Shown: positions 1-8,095, counted from the stretch's first letter. The stretch: DNA of 20,444 nucleotides from Thermoanaerobaculia bacterium (GCA_017883215.1 JADGOA010000017.1:1-20444), one strand, 5' to 3'. Numbers and translations are program-made. Notes: generated by a model from the sequence alone, not told the origin.

Positions 1-135
1 AGGGATCCCCCGCACTCCCAGGGGTGGCGGGGGATTCCTCGCCGCGCTCCACCCCTCCGGGGTTCCGCCGGCTCGGAATGACAGTGTCACTTCCGCTCCG
101 GCGGCGCCCGCGCCGTTCGCCGACTCGGGATGACA
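1..135. repeat. Dispersed palindromic repeat, family A (edge copy)
   Basis: No gene is supported in the first 166 bases, which are repeat-derived. Bases 1-17 (AGGGATCCCCCGCACTC) are identical to 16475-16491 inside uvrA. Bases 30-44 (GGGGATTCCTCGCCG) match 16516-16530, and 69-80 (CGGCTCGGAATG) match 16537-16548. A related tail, CTCGGGATGACA, follows at 124-135. The element is cut by the window edge, so its left end is unknown. It lies just downstream of the minus-strand glycosyltransferase, where its hairpins could also help end transcription (inference). Confidence 0.75.
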
Positions 136-166
136 CGTTCCAATCACGCCCCCGGATGCCGGATCT

Positions 167-1006
167 CTACGCCTTCTTTTCCCACGGCAATTCCCAACGC
201 CCTTCCTCCTCGTCGAGTTTGGGCAGAGGGACCGGTTTGCCGAGGCGCCGGAGCTGGTTTCGCTCCCACAGCTTCGCGTACTTGAGGAACGTGTAGTAGA
301 CGTGCATGCCGACGGAGATGAGGCCGCGGGCTCCGTCGAGAAAGCCGAGGTTGAACACGTAATCGCGGAGGAACTTCGCGAAGGTGTGACTGAAGATACC
401 GAATGCGCTCGTGGTCTTCCCGTCGATGAACATCTGCGCCGAGCCCCAGTCGGCGTAGCGCGTCATCTTCGCGACCATGTGATCGAACGAGCGGATGTAG
501 TAGTGGTCCATCTTGTGCCGCAGCACGCCGGTCTCGCCGTCGACGAGCAGGTCCGCGTGGACGCGCCGGTTCGGATAGCGAGCGTGGCCGCGATGGAAGA
601 GACGAGTGACTCGATCGCGCTGCAATCCGCTGAAACGCACAGGCTGGCCGAGGATGAAGTTCAACCGGCCGACGGAGTAGGCCCAGAACTTCATCTCGCC
701 CGAGAGCGTGCGCAGGGTCTCGTCGCGCAGCTTCGGCGTGACCCGCTCGTCGGCGTCGATGTAGAAGATCCAATCGTGAGCCGCAAGGTCGATGGCGTAG
801 TTCTTCTGCGACGCCGCACCGAGGTACGCGCGCTGCTCGACCCGCACGCGGGGGAACTTCTCGCGGATCAACGCGACGGTGCCGTCGGTCGAGAACGAGT
901 CGATCAGGTAGATCTCGTCAGCCCACTCCACCGACCGGATGCAGTCCTCGACGAAATCGATTTCGTTGAAGGTGGTGATGATGGCCGAGACGGGAACGCG
1001 GGACAT
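167..1006 (-). CDS. Family 2 glycosyltransferase, WaaE/KdtX-like
   Basis: This 279-residue protein looks like a cytoplasmic inverting sugar transferase that adds a hexose from a nucleotide sugar to a lipopolysaccharide core or another surface glycan. The N-terminus has the GT2 fold start (VSAIITTFNEIDFVEDCI, about residues 6-23). The metal/nucleotide-binding DxD-type motif is D84-A-D86-E87. The segment AASQKNYAIDLA just before it is typical of the WaaE/KdtX branch. Length is normal for that branch. ATG at 1006 is the natural start; a TAATAA box lies 11 nt upstream (1023-1018, minus strand). The gene is 68 nt downstream of the phosphodiesterase gene on the same strand, but a palindrome separates them. 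The exact acceptor cannot be read from the sequence. Confidence 0.85.
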   Translation of the reverse strand: MSRVPVSAIITTFNEIDFVEDCIRSVEWADEIYLIDSFSTDGTVALIREKFPRVRVEQRAYLGAASQKNYAIDLAAHDWIFYIDADERVTPKLRDETLRTLSGEMKFWAYSVGRLNFILGQPVRFSGLQRDRVTRLFHRGHARYPNRRVHADLLVDGETGVLRHKMDHYYIRSFDHMVAKMTRYADWGSAQMFIDGKTTSAFGIFSHTFAKFLRDYVFNLGFLDGARGLISVGMHVYYTFLKYAKLWERNQLRRLGKPVPLPKLDEEEGRWELPWEKKA

Positions 1007-1038
1007 GGGTGCGGAGTTTATTACGGTCGGATGAACCG

Positions 1039-1077
1039 TAGGGCACGGCCGCGCCGTGCCGAACTGCCGCTGCCCTA
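1039..1077. repeat. Imperfect palindrome, terminator-like
   Basis: TAGGGCA (1039-1045) pairs with TGCCCTA (1071-1077), and inside it GGCACGGC (1042-1049) pairs with GCCGTGCC (1053-1060) around a 3-nt loop, so two alternative stems share bases. The right outer arm contains the stop codon of the minus-strand phosphodiesterase gene. It could work as a terminator or be another repeat that captured a gene end. No U-tract follows it. Confidence 0.5.
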
Positions 1078-1839
1078 GAGCGTGTAGTTCTTCTCGAGCA
1101 GCACGCGTGCGCGGCGGTCGCGCAGGTTCCGGATCTGAGATTCGATGTCGCGCTCGAACGGAACCTTCCGGTGCGATGCATAGATCGGCGCGTCGGCGTC
1201 GATCTTCTTCAGCTCCTCGCCGAATGTGTTCGGCGAGAGGTGTGCCGTCTCGTCCGCCAGCGACTGCTGGTCGTTCGGAAACGACGCCTCTGTCACGACG
1301 GCGACGACGTTTCCGAACTTGTTCGTCCGTTTCCAGATCTCGGACGTCGGACCGGTGTCGCCGGTGAACGTGATCGTCTGGCCGTTCATCTCCACGATTA
1401 CGCCCGCAGCCGGGATCTGGTGATCGACGTGCACGGGCGTGAGCCCTACTCCGTTGAACGTCGTTTTTCGTCCGGGCAGCAGCGCGCGATACTCCACAAC
1501 CGGTTTGCCCGTTTGCGGCGAAGCGATGGTCGAAAAATCCGGCCAGACCAGCCCGTTGAACACGTTCTTGCAGAGAATGTCCATCACGTGCCGCGCGGCG
1601 TACAGGATCAGCGGCGGCGCGTTCTGGGAGAAACGGTTATGGATCAGATGTGGAAGATCGCGGATGTGATCGGCGTGCGAATGCGTGATGTAAACGGCCT
1701 GGACGCGGGCTTGCTGTGCGAATGACAATTTCGACGTGAGTGTTCCGGCATCGACGGCCAGCCAATCGTCGAGGAGGTATCCGGTGAGGTTATGTTCCGC
1801 ATCGGAAGAACCGTATGCGCCGAGCACCTTGAGCCGCAT
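1075..1839 (-). CDS. MBL-fold hydrolase, class II cyclic-nucleotide phosphodiesterase-like
   Basis: This 254-residue protein has the metallo-beta-lactamase fold. The zinc motif H53-S-H55-A-D57-H58 is intact, followed by later metal-site segments: VDHQIP, TGDTGP, TEASFPND and ASHRK. The SFPN and downstream TAHLSP segments are those expected in class II 3',5'-cyclic-nucleotide phosphodiesterases (CpdP/PDE1 family) rather than in glyoxalase II or RNase Z. The likely role is hydrolysis of cAMP or a related cyclic nucleotide, with no signal peptide seen, so cytoplasmic. ATG 1839 has an AGGCAGGGA purine stretch just upstream. It is transcribed divergently from lhr across 195 bp. A different small-molecule ester substrate remains possible. 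Confidence 0.75.
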   Translation of the reverse strand: MRLKVLGAYGSSDAEHNLTGYLLDDWLAVDAGTLTSKLSFAQQARVQAVYITHSHADHIRDLPHLIHNRFSQNAPPLILYAARHVMDILCKNVFNGLVWPDFSTIASPQTGKPVVEYRALLPGRKTTFNGVGLTPVHVDHQIPAAGVIVEMNGQTITFTGDTGPTSEIWKRTNKFGNVVAVVTEASFPNDQQSLADETAHLSPNTFGEELKKIDADAPIYASHRKVPFERDIESQIRNLRDRRARVLLEKNYTL

Positions 1840-2034
1840 TCCCTGCCTTTTCTCCGCCGTGCTGAAGAGAGGCCAACATTGTTGCAGTCGTTAGATACGT
1901 TGTCCAGTAACGTGAGACTGATCACGCGTTTGGCCTACGCGACGTCCTACTTCACGGCCCAATGCCGCGGTTTCAAGGGACAATCAGGACAGCCTCCGCA
2001 CCGCGCCAGCTGACACAATCCATAACACACTCCG
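1840..2034. promoter_or_regulatory. Divergent intergenic region (phosphodiesterase / lhr)
   Basis: These 195 bp separate two divergent genes and must hold both promoters. The sequence is AT-richer than the genes around it. On the plus strand CACAATCCATAACA (about 2014-2027) is the only -10-like stretch close to lhr. No strong Shine-Dalgarno precedes the lhr ATG. No clear operator was recognised. Confidence 0.35.
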
Positions 2035-5000
2035 ATGGCCACACCCCTCTCACCCCTCGCTCTCTTCCACCCGGCCGTGCGCGAGTGGTTCACGACCTCA
2101 TTCACGGCTCCGACACGAGCGCAAGACCTCGGCTGGCCGGCCATTGCTACGGGGGATTGGACCCTGATCTTCGCCCCGACGGGTAGCGGGAAAACGCTGA
2201 CAGCGTTCCTCTGGGCACTCGACCAGCTGATGTTCTCGCCGGTTCCGAAAAAGGAGCGCCGCTGCCGCGTCGTCTACGTCTCACCGCTGAAAGCGCTGGC
2301 CGTCGACGTGGAGCGCAATCTGCGCGCGCCGCTGGCCGGCATCGCAAACCTGAGCGCCGCCCGCAGCGAGCCCTTCGTCATGCCGGAGATCGCCATCCGC
2401 ACCGGCGACACGCCCCAACGGGAACGCGCGCGGTTTCTTCGGGCACCGTCCGACATCCTGATCACGACGCCGGAGTCGCTCTACCTGATGCTGACGTCGA
2501 ACGCGCGCGAGTCGCTACGCGGCGTAGAGACGATCATCGTCGACGAGATCCACGCCCTCGTGCCCAACAAGCGCGGCGCGCACCTGGCGCTCTCACTCGA
2601 ACGGCTGACATGGATCTGCGAAAAGGAGCCGCAGCGTATCGGCCTCTCGGCCACGCAGCGACCGCTCGATGAGGTGGCGAGGTTTCTCGGAGGTTGCGAG
2701 GTCGCAAGGTCGCGAGGTCGGGAGGTGAAGAGACCTCGAAAGGTCGGGATCTCGAAACCTCGTGACGCGGCTGAATCCGTTCACGACGAGTTCGTGGTCG
2801 ATGCGAAGCCGCGCTTCCGCGAAGTGAACATCGTCAACACCGAGGAGAAGAAGCGGCTGGAGCTGCGAGTCGAGGTGCCGGTCGAAGAGATGGCGAAGAT
2901 CGGGGAGCCCAGCGGGATTGCCAGCGGTCCGGCATGGAACGGACCGGTGCGCACGTCGATCTGGCCGGCCATTCACCCGCGCCTGCTCGAGCTGATCCGC
3001 GCTCATCGCTCGACGCTGATCTTCGTCAACTCCCGGAGGCTGGCGGAACGGCTGGCCATGGCGCTGAACGAGCTCGCCGGCGAAACGCTCGTCCAGGCAC
3101 ACCACGGGTCGATCGCACGCGCGCAGCGGATCGAGATCGAGGACAACCTCAAGTCGGGGAAGCTGCCGGCGCTGGTGGCGACCTCGTCGCTGGAGCTGGG
3201 CATCGACATGGGAGCGATCGATCTGGTAATCCAGATCGAGGCCCCGCCCTCGATCGCCAGCGGCATGCAGCGGATCGGACGCGCCAGCCATCAGGTGGGC
3301 GCGGTGAGCGAGGGAATCATTTTTCCGAAGTTCCGCGGGGATCTGGTGGCCTGCGCGGCGGTGACGCGGGCGATGCACGAAGGGCGCATCGAGCCGACGC
3401 GCTATCCGCGCAACCCACTGGACGTGCTCGCACAGCAGATCGTGGCCATTGTCTCGATGGACGACTGGGACGCCGATGCGCTGTTCGCCGCCCTCCGTGC
3501 CGCCGCGCCGTTCGCGGAGCTGAGCCGCGGCGCGTACGACGGCGTGCTGGACATGCTGTCGGGCCTCTACCCGTCGGACGAGTTCGCGGAGCTGCGGCCG
3601 CGCCTCACGTGGGACAGGGCCACGAATGCGCTGACCGCGCGCGCCGGTGCGAAGCGCGTGGCCATCACCAGCGGCGGGACGATTCCCGATCGCGGACTGT
3701 ACGGCGTCTTTCTCGCGGGGGCGGAGAAGGGGAGCGCGCGCGTCGGCGAGCTGGACGAGGAAATGGTGTACGAGTCGCGGGTGGGCGAGACCTTCATGCT
3801 CGGCGCATCGACGTGGCGCATCGAGGAGATCACCCACGACCGTGTCATCGTCTCCGCCGCTCCCGGCGAGCCGGGGAAGATGCCGTTCTGGAAGGGCGAT
3901 TCGGCGGAGCGCACTGTGCCGTTCGGCGAAGAGATCGGTGCCCTGGTCCGGGAGCTGCGCGCGACGAAGCGCGGCGAGGCCGTCAAAGTGCTGACCAGGC
4001 GGCACGATCTCGACCGGCTGGCCGCCGACAATCTGCTGCAGTACCTGGACGATCAGCACGAGGCCACCGGCGCGGTTCCCGACGATCAGACCATCGTCGT
4101 CGAGCGAGTCGTGGACGAGCTCGGCGACTGGCGCGTCTGCGTCCTGACGCCGTTCGGCGGCCGGATCCACGCGCCGTGGGCCATGGCGGCCACGGCGAAA
4201 ATCCGCAACGAGCTGGCCATCGACGTCGAGACCATGTGGAGCGACGACGGCTTCATCATCCGCTTTCCCGAGACCGACGTTCCCCCGCGCGCCGAGCTGG
4301 TGATCCCCGATCCCGACGAAGTCGAGCAACTCGTGGTGAGGCAGCTCGGATCGAGCTCGCTGTTCGCGGCGAAGTTCCGCGAAGCAGCGGCCCGGGCGCT
4401 TCTCCTGCCGCGGAGGAATCCGCAACGCCGCGCCCCGCTATGGCAGCAGCGCAAGCGCGCTTACGACCTGCTGCAGGTGGCCTCGCGCTTCGGCTCGTTC
4501 CCGATGATTCTCGAGACCTACCGCGAGGTCCTGCGCGACGTGTTCGACGTCCCGGCGCTCGTCGCGACGCTGAAGAAAATCCGCCAGCGCACGATCCGCG
4601 TCGTCACGGCCGACACGCAGAAGCCGTCGCCGTTCGCCGGATCGCTTCTCTTCCGCTACGTCGCGAATTTCATCTACGACGGTGACGCGCCGCTCGCCGA
4701 GCGCCGCGCGCAGGCACTGGCGATCGATCAGTCGCAACTGCGAGAGCTGCTCGGCGAGCCGGAGCTGCGGGAGTTGCTCGACCCGGCGGCGCTGGAGCGA
4801 ACCGAGCTCGAGCTGCAGCACCTGGATGAGAAGCGGAAGGCGAAGAGCGTCGACGCCATCCACGACCTACTCCTCCGCATCGGCGATCTGACGGCGGAGG
4901 AGATCGCGGCCAGGTCACGCCTCGACGCGCTTCAAGCGGATTTGCTGAAGGTCACTCCTCCCCCCGCAGGAGAAGGTGGACGCGAGCCACGCGAGCGGCC

Positions 5001-6696
5001 GGGTGAGGGGCGCGGCATCGCACAAAGCGCCATTCGCTTACTGGTCAGGCAACGCCGCCTGATCGAGGTCCCCATCGCCCGCGAGAAGCGCTTCATCGCC
5101 ATCGAGGACGTCAGCCGCTATCGCGACGCACTCGGCATCCCCCTCCCCGCCGGCATCGCGGAGCGATATCTCGAGCCGGTCGCCGATCCGCTCGGCGACC
5201 TCGTCCTCCGCTATGCCCGAACGCACGGTCCCTTCATGCCGCAGGAGGTGGCGCGGCGCTACGGAGTCGGCGTCGCCGTCGTCACTGGAGCGCTCGAGAA
5301 GTTCGTCGAACGCGGGCGATTGACGGAAGGGGAGTTCCGCCCGGGGGGCACGCAGCGCGAGTGGTGCGGTACCGAAGTGCTCCGCTCGATCCGCCAGCGC
5401 TCGCTGGCGAAGCTTCGGCGCGAAGTCGAGCCGGTCGAGCCGAACGTCCTCGCGCGCCTCATGGCCTCCTGGCAAGGAGTGTCGAAGAGACGGCGCGGCC
5501 TCGATGCGCTCCTCGAAACGATCGAGACGCTTCAGGGTTATGCGATGGCGGCCTCGATCTTCGAGAGCGAGATTCTCGCCGCGCGCATCGAGGACTACCG
5601 TCCCACGGATCTCGACACGCTCACTTCAGCCGGCGAGGTGGTGTGGGTCGGTGTCGAGCCTCTCGGAGAGAAGGACGGCCGCGTCGCGCTCTACCTCTCG
5701 TCGAACCTGGCGATGATCCTGCAGCGCGTTGTCACCCCTCTCCCGGCGGGTGAGGGGAGTGCAGCAGTCGAGACCGCAATCGAAGTCCGCATCCTCGATC
5801 ATCTTCGTTCCCACGGCGCCTCGTTCTTCCCGCAGATCCAGTCGGCGATCGGCGGGTTCGCAAACGACATCGTCGGCGCGTTGTGGTCGCTCGTCTGGAG
5901 CGGGCTCGTCACCAACGACACGTTCCATGCCCTTCGTTCCCTGACGCGCACCGTTCCCGCTGCGCGCAGGTCGACTGCTCCGCGCGGGGCGTTCCGCTCG
6001 CGCCAGACCGCTCCGCCGGCCACGCAGGGCAGGTGGTCCCTCGTGCCGCAATTCACGATGAGCGGCACCGAACGGGCGAATGCGCTCGCGCACCAGCTGC
6101 TGACCCGGTATGGCGTGGTGACGCGCGAGACGGCGCCGGTCGAGGGGATCGCGGGCGGGTTCAGCGCGGTCTATCCGGTGCTCAAGGCCATGGAAGAAGC
6201 GGGGCGCATTCGGCGGGGCTATTTCGTCGCCGGGCTCGGCGCCACGCAGTTCGCAACCGGGGGCGCGCTCGATCTTCTCCGGTCCTATCGCGAGGCACCC
6301 GACGAGCCGGAGACGACGATACTCGCCGCGACCGATCCGGCAAATCCGTACGGCGCGATCGTGAGGTGGCCGGAGAGCCCGTTCGCGCTGATGCGTACGG
6401 TCGGGGCCCGCGTGATCCTGGTCAACGGCGCGCTCGCCTGCTACCTCGGCCGCGGCGAGAAGCAGCTGTTCGTGTTTCTCCCTGAGGAGGAGCCGACGCG
6501 CAGCATGGTCGGACGCGAGATTGCCGGCGCGCTGGCGTCGCTCGTCGAGAACGGCACGAGGCGTGCCCTGCTGATCACCGAGGTGAACGATCAGCCGGTA
6601 GCGAAGAGCGACGTCGCGCCGTTCCTGGCGGAGGCGCATTTCACCCCGAGCTCGCTCGGATACCAATGCAGGCAGCGAGTAGCGAGTAGCGAGTAG
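2035..6696 (+). CDS. lhr: Lhr-type ATP-dependent helicase with in-frame repeat insertions
   Basis: This 1553-residue protein is a superfamily 2 helicase of the long Lhr type, a 3'-5' DNA/RNA-DNA translocase linked to DNA repair. The helicase core has Walker A (PTGSGKT, 48-54), the DEIH box (about 170-173), SATQRP (205-210) and motif VI around QRIGRASHQ (about residue 415). The Lhr winged-helix and beta-barrel part follows, and the C-terminal half is the extension found in full-length Lhr, ending in the region around GRWSLVPQF. Four stretches are repeat-encoded: about 219-242, 973-993, 1233-1243 and the last residues, whose stop codon lies inside a 7-bp repeat. They fall between conserved blocks and all keep frame, so the protein is probably functional. 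It precedes the Nei-type glycosylase gene by 71 bp. Confidence 0.93.
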   Translation: MATPLSPLALFHPAVREWFTTSFTAPTRAQDLGWPAIATGDWTLIFAPTGSGKTLTAFLWALDQLMFSPVPKKERRCRVVYVSPLKALAVDVERNLRAPLAGIANLSAARSEPFVMPEIAIRTGDTPQRERARFLRAPSDILITTPESLYLMLTSNARESLRGVETIIVDEIHALVPNKRGAHLALSLERLTWICEKEPQRIGLSATQRPLDEVARFLGGCEVARSRGREVKRPRKVGISKPRDAAESVHDEFVVDAKPRFREVNIVNTEEKKRLELRVEVPVEEMAKIGEPSGIASGPAWNGPVRTSIWPAIHPRLLELIRAHRSTLIFVNSRRLAERLAMALNELAGETLVQAHHGSIARAQRIEIEDNLKSGKLPALVATSSLELGIDMGAIDLVIQIEAPPSIASGMQRIGRASHQVGAVSEGIIFPKFRGDLVACAAVTRAMHEGRIEPTRYPRNPLDVLAQQIVAIVSMDDWDADALFAALRAAAPFAELSRGAYDGVLDMLSGLYPSDEFAELRPRLTWDRATNALTARAGAKRVAITSGGTIPDRGLYGVFLAGAEKGSARVGELDEEMVYESRVGETFMLGASTWRIEEITHDRVIVSAAPGEPGKMPFWKGDSAERTVPFGEEIGALVRELRATKRGEAVKVLTRRHDLDRLAADNLLQYLDDQHEATGAVPDDQTIVVERVVDELGDWRVCVLTPFGGRIHAPWAMAATAKIRNELAIDVETMWSDDGFIIRFPETDVPPRAELVIPDPDEVEQLVVRQLGSSSLFAAKFREAAARALLLPRRNPQRRAPLWQQRKRAYDLLQVASRFGSFPMILETYREVLRDVFDVPALVATLKKIRQRTIRVVTADTQKPSPFAGSLLFRYVANFIYDGDAPLAERRAQALAIDQSQLRELLGEPELRELLDPAALERTELELQHLDEKRKAKSVDAIHDLLLRIGDLTAEEIAARSRLDALQADLLKVTPPPAGEGGREPRERPGEGRGIAQSAIRLLVRQRRLIEVPIAREKRFIAIEDVSRYRDALGIPLPAGIAERYLEPVADPLGDLVLRYARTHGPFMPQEVARRYGVGVAVVTGALEKFVERGRLTEGEFRPGGTQREWCGTEVLRSIRQRSLAKLRREVEPVEPNVLARLMASWQGVSKRRRGLDALLETIETLQGYAMAASIFESEILAARIEDYRPTDLDTLTSAGEVVWVGVEPLGEKDGRVALYLSSNLAMILQRVVTPLPAGEGSAAVETAIEVRILDHLRSHGASFFPQIQSAIGGFANDIVGALWSLVWSGLVTNDTFHALRSLTRTVPAARRSTAPRGAFRSRQTAPPATQGRWSLVPQFTMSGTERANALAHQLLTRYGVVTRETAPVEGIAGGFSAVYPVLKAMEEAGRIRRGYFVAGLGATQFATGGALDLLRSYREAPDEPETTILAATDPANPYGAIVRWPESPFALMRTVGARVILVNGALACYLGRGEKQLFVFLPEEEPTRSMVGREIAGALASLVENGTRRALLITEVNDQPVAKSDVAPFLAEAHFTPSSLGYQCRQRVASSE
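2691..2762. repeat. 8-bp tandem repeat palindrome inside lhr (family D)
   Basis: Units GAGGTCGC, AAGGTCGC and GAGGTCGG (2698-2721) are followed by an opposite-facing arm with GACCTCG, GATCTCG and ACCTCG. The insert is in frame and adds roughly 24 residues (GCEVARSRGREVKRPRK...) just after helicase motif III and the FLGG that normally continues into a short loop. A related array lies at 17360-17383. Confidence 0.7.
4951..5014. repeat. In-frame dispersed repeat in lhr (family B, copy 1)
   Basis: The stretch starts GTCACTCCTCCCCC and ends GGGTGAGGGGCGC, opposing C-rich and G-rich arms around GCGAGCCACGCGAGC. It encodes TPPPAGEGGREPRERPGEGR, a Gly/Pro/Arg-rich linker unlike the Lhr sequence on either side. 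The same type of arm is repeated at 5731-5761. Codons remain in frame. Confidence 0.6.
5731..5761. repeat. In-frame dispersed repeat in lhr (family B, copy 2)
   Basis: GTCACCCCTCTCCC faces GGGTGAGGGG over a very short loop. It encodes about ten residues (VTPLPAGEGS) that closely resemble the PPPAGEG encoded by copy 1, supporting a shared origin. It lies between two conserved segments of the Lhr C-terminal extension. Confidence 0.55.
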
Positions 6697-6762
6697 GGGA
6701 ACGATAGCTCGCGTGATCGCGTTAGCCTACTCGCTACTCGCTACTCGCTACTCGCTACTCGC
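6675..6762. repeat. 7-bp tandem repeat arranged as a long inverted repeat (family F)
   Basis: Three GCGAGTA units (6675-6695) face five TACTCGC units (6728-6762) across a 32-nt spacer. The lhr stop TAG (6694-6696) overlaps the left arm, so the last lhr residues come from the repeat. The right arm ends 5 nt before the nei ATG, leaving no room for a Shine-Dalgarno. RNA from the region should form a strong hairpin. Confidence 0.85.
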
Positions 6763-6767
6763 TCGAG

Positions 6768-7583
6768 ATGCCTGAAGGGGACACCATTCACCGCGCGGCG
6801 CGGACGATCGCGAAGGCGATCGGCGGCCGCGTCATCACGCGATTCGAAACGGTCGTGGCCGCGCTGGCGCGGGCGAACGATCAACAGCCCATCGTCGGCC
6901 GGCGCATCGACGCCGTGACCGCGCGCGGCAAGAACCTGATCATCGCCTTCTCAGGGGGGCTGTTTCTCCGCTCGCACCTCCGTATGAACGGCAGCTGGCA
7001 CATCTATCGTCCGGGCGAGGCGTGGATGAAACGCCGCAGCGACATGCGCGTGGTGATCGCGACCGACGACTTCGTAGTGGTCGGATTCAATCTTCCCATT
7101 GCCGAGTTCCATGACGCCCGATCGCTCGAACGGGAGCCCGACCTCCAGCGTCTCGGCCCCGACCTCGTCGCCGACGACTTCGATCCTGCCGAAGCCCTGC
7201 GGCGGATCCGTCGATATCCCGATCGCGAGATTGCGGACGTGCTTCTGAATCAGGGCGCGCTGGCGGGCATCGGAAACATCTATAAATCGGAGGTCCTGTT
7301 CCTTTGCGGCATCAGCCCGTTCGCTCTCGTATCGAGCGTCGCCGATGGGGAACTGGAGCGCGTGATCGCGATCGCGAGAAAGCTCCTCGTTCACAACGTC
7401 GAGCGTGCCGGCGGATCGCGCGAAACAATGAGCAGTCTGCGGCAGAGTCAACGGCTCTGGGTCTATGGCCGTCGCGGAGAGCCCTGCCGCAAATGCGGAA
7501 CGCGAATCGAGTACCGCAAGCAGGGACCCGACGTCCGCGGAACGTACTGGTGCCCGCGCTGCCAAACGAGGCATGAGGCATGA
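6768..7583 (+). CDS. nei: Fpg/Nei-family DNA glycosylase (endonuclease VIII type)
   Basis: This 271-residue base-excision repair enzyme removes oxidised bases and cuts the abasic strand by beta/delta elimination. It starts MPEGDTI: Pro2 is the Schiff-base nucleophile and Glu3 the catalytic acid, and D5-T6 marks the Nei rather than Fpg branch. RGKNL (about residue 50) supplies the conserved Lys. The helix-two-turn-helix is around NQGALAGIGNIYKSE (from about 161). The C-terminal zinc finger has C240, C243, C262 and C265. All key residues are present and the length is normal. ATG 6768 is fixed by the N-terminal proline requirement, although it follows a repeat and has no evident ribosome-binding site, so translation may depend on coupling to lhr or be leaderless. 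The substrate preference within the family is unknown. Confidence 0.93.
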   Translation: MPEGDTIHRAARTIAKAIGGRVITRFETVVAALARANDQQPIVGRRIDAVTARGKNLIIAFSGGLFLRSHLRMNGSWHIYRPGEAWMKRRSDMRVVIATDDFVVVGFNLPIAEFHDARSLEREPDLQRLGPDLVADDFDPAEALRRIRRYPDREIADVLLNQGALAGIGNIYKSEVLFLCGISPFALVSSVADGELERVIAIARKLLVHNVERAGGSRETMSSLRQSQRLWVYGRRGEPCRKCGTRIEYRKQGPDVRGTYWCPRCQTRHEA

Positions 7584-7623
7584 GCGTTGCCCACCCGTAC
7601 CCCAGGCCATTCCCCGAGGCCTG

Positions 7624-7629
7624 TACAAT
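7624..7629 (+). promoter_or_regulatory. Possible -10 box (TACAAT)
   Basis: TACAAT lies 18 nt before the GTG start at 7648, with GGAGGA between them. It matches the TANAAT boxes seen just upstream of several other genes in this window. No good -35 is visible at 17 bp, so the assignment is tentative. Confidence 0.35.
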
Positions 7630-7647
7630 CTGCGCGGAGGAGTGACT

Positions 7648-7893
7648 GTGCCGATCATCCTGTCGTATCCCCTCAGCATTCCGGAAATTCGCGTTCTGCA
7701 GGAGTTCCGGCGCCTCTCGGCCGAGACGTTGCCGATCGACAAGATCCGCAACATCAAGCATCCCGTCGAGCAGGGAGACGCGCTGGCGTCTTCGCTGGTC
7801 GGGAAGGGATACCTGGTCGCCGACGCCGCTCAAGAGAACTTCACGCTGACCGATAAATCCAAGTCCTTCCTTGCGATAGACTACAAGCCCTGA
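7648..7893 (+). CDS. Small winged-helix-like protein, function unknown
   Basis: The likely product is 81 residues from GTG 7648, chosen because GGAGGA at 7637-7642 sits about 5 nt upstream. Longer versions starting further back run into the end of nei. The layout suggests a winged helix-turn-helix: helical EIRVLQEFRRLSAETLP, a recognition-like helix around GDALASSLVGKGYLV, then a beta wing (ENFTLTDKSKSFLAIDY). This resembles the wing part of small MarR/PadR-like DNA-binding proteins, but no family was recognised with certainty. It starts 64 bp after nei and could be co-transcribed or use its own TACAAT box. It may be a small transcription regulator. Confidence 0.6.
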   Translation: MPIILSYPLSIPEIRVLQEFRRLSAETLPIDKIRNIKHPVEQGDALASSLVGKGYLVADAAQENFTLTDKSKSFLAIDYKP

Positions 7894-7933
7894 GCAGGAA
7901 ACCGCCGCGGGCGGCGACGAATCCGCTTGACGT

Positions 7934-7977
7934 TGCACACGGATCAGTGCACACGCTAAATCGAGCTAAGTACTTAG
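7934..7977. promoter_or_regulatory. Palindromes upstream of the basic-protein/Doc pair
   Basis: TGCAC (7934-7938) and GTGCA (7947-7951) form an inverted repeat with an 8-bp spacer. CTAAGTACTTAG (7966-7977) is a perfect 12-bp palindrome. Both lie in the 200-bp gene-free stretch before the basic protein and are candidate operator sites. Binding by the antitoxin-like product is only inferred. Confidence 0.35.
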
Positions 7978-8041
7978 GCGTGAGCTACTTACGGACATCA
8001 TCCATTTTCCATCTTTGCGCAGTTTCTCCCTCGCCGAGCCG

Positions 8042-8067
8042 TAAAATGCATTGACTCAAAGAGTTAA
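8042..8067 (+). promoter_or_regulatory. TAAAAT -10 box and adjoining inverted repeat
   Basis: TAAAAT at 8042-8047 is a plausible -10. Directly after it TTGACTC (8051-8057) faces GAGTTAA (8061-8067) over AAA, with one mismatch. A dyad overlapping the expected transcription start would suit autoregulation of a toxin-antitoxin-like operon. Confidence 0.4.
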
Positions 8068-8095
8068 CGGGCTTACGATTCTTCCGAGGATGCAG

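Noticed and set aside
2593..4425. 610-codon open frame on the minus strand opposite lhr
   Set aside because: It is antisense to conserved helicase sequence, has no recognisable domain, and long antisense frames are common in GC-rich coding DNA.
6675..6762. CRISPR-like appearance of regularly spaced short repeats
   Set aside because: The units are 7 bp and directly adjacent, with no unique spacers and no cas genes; it is a tandem array with inverted arms.
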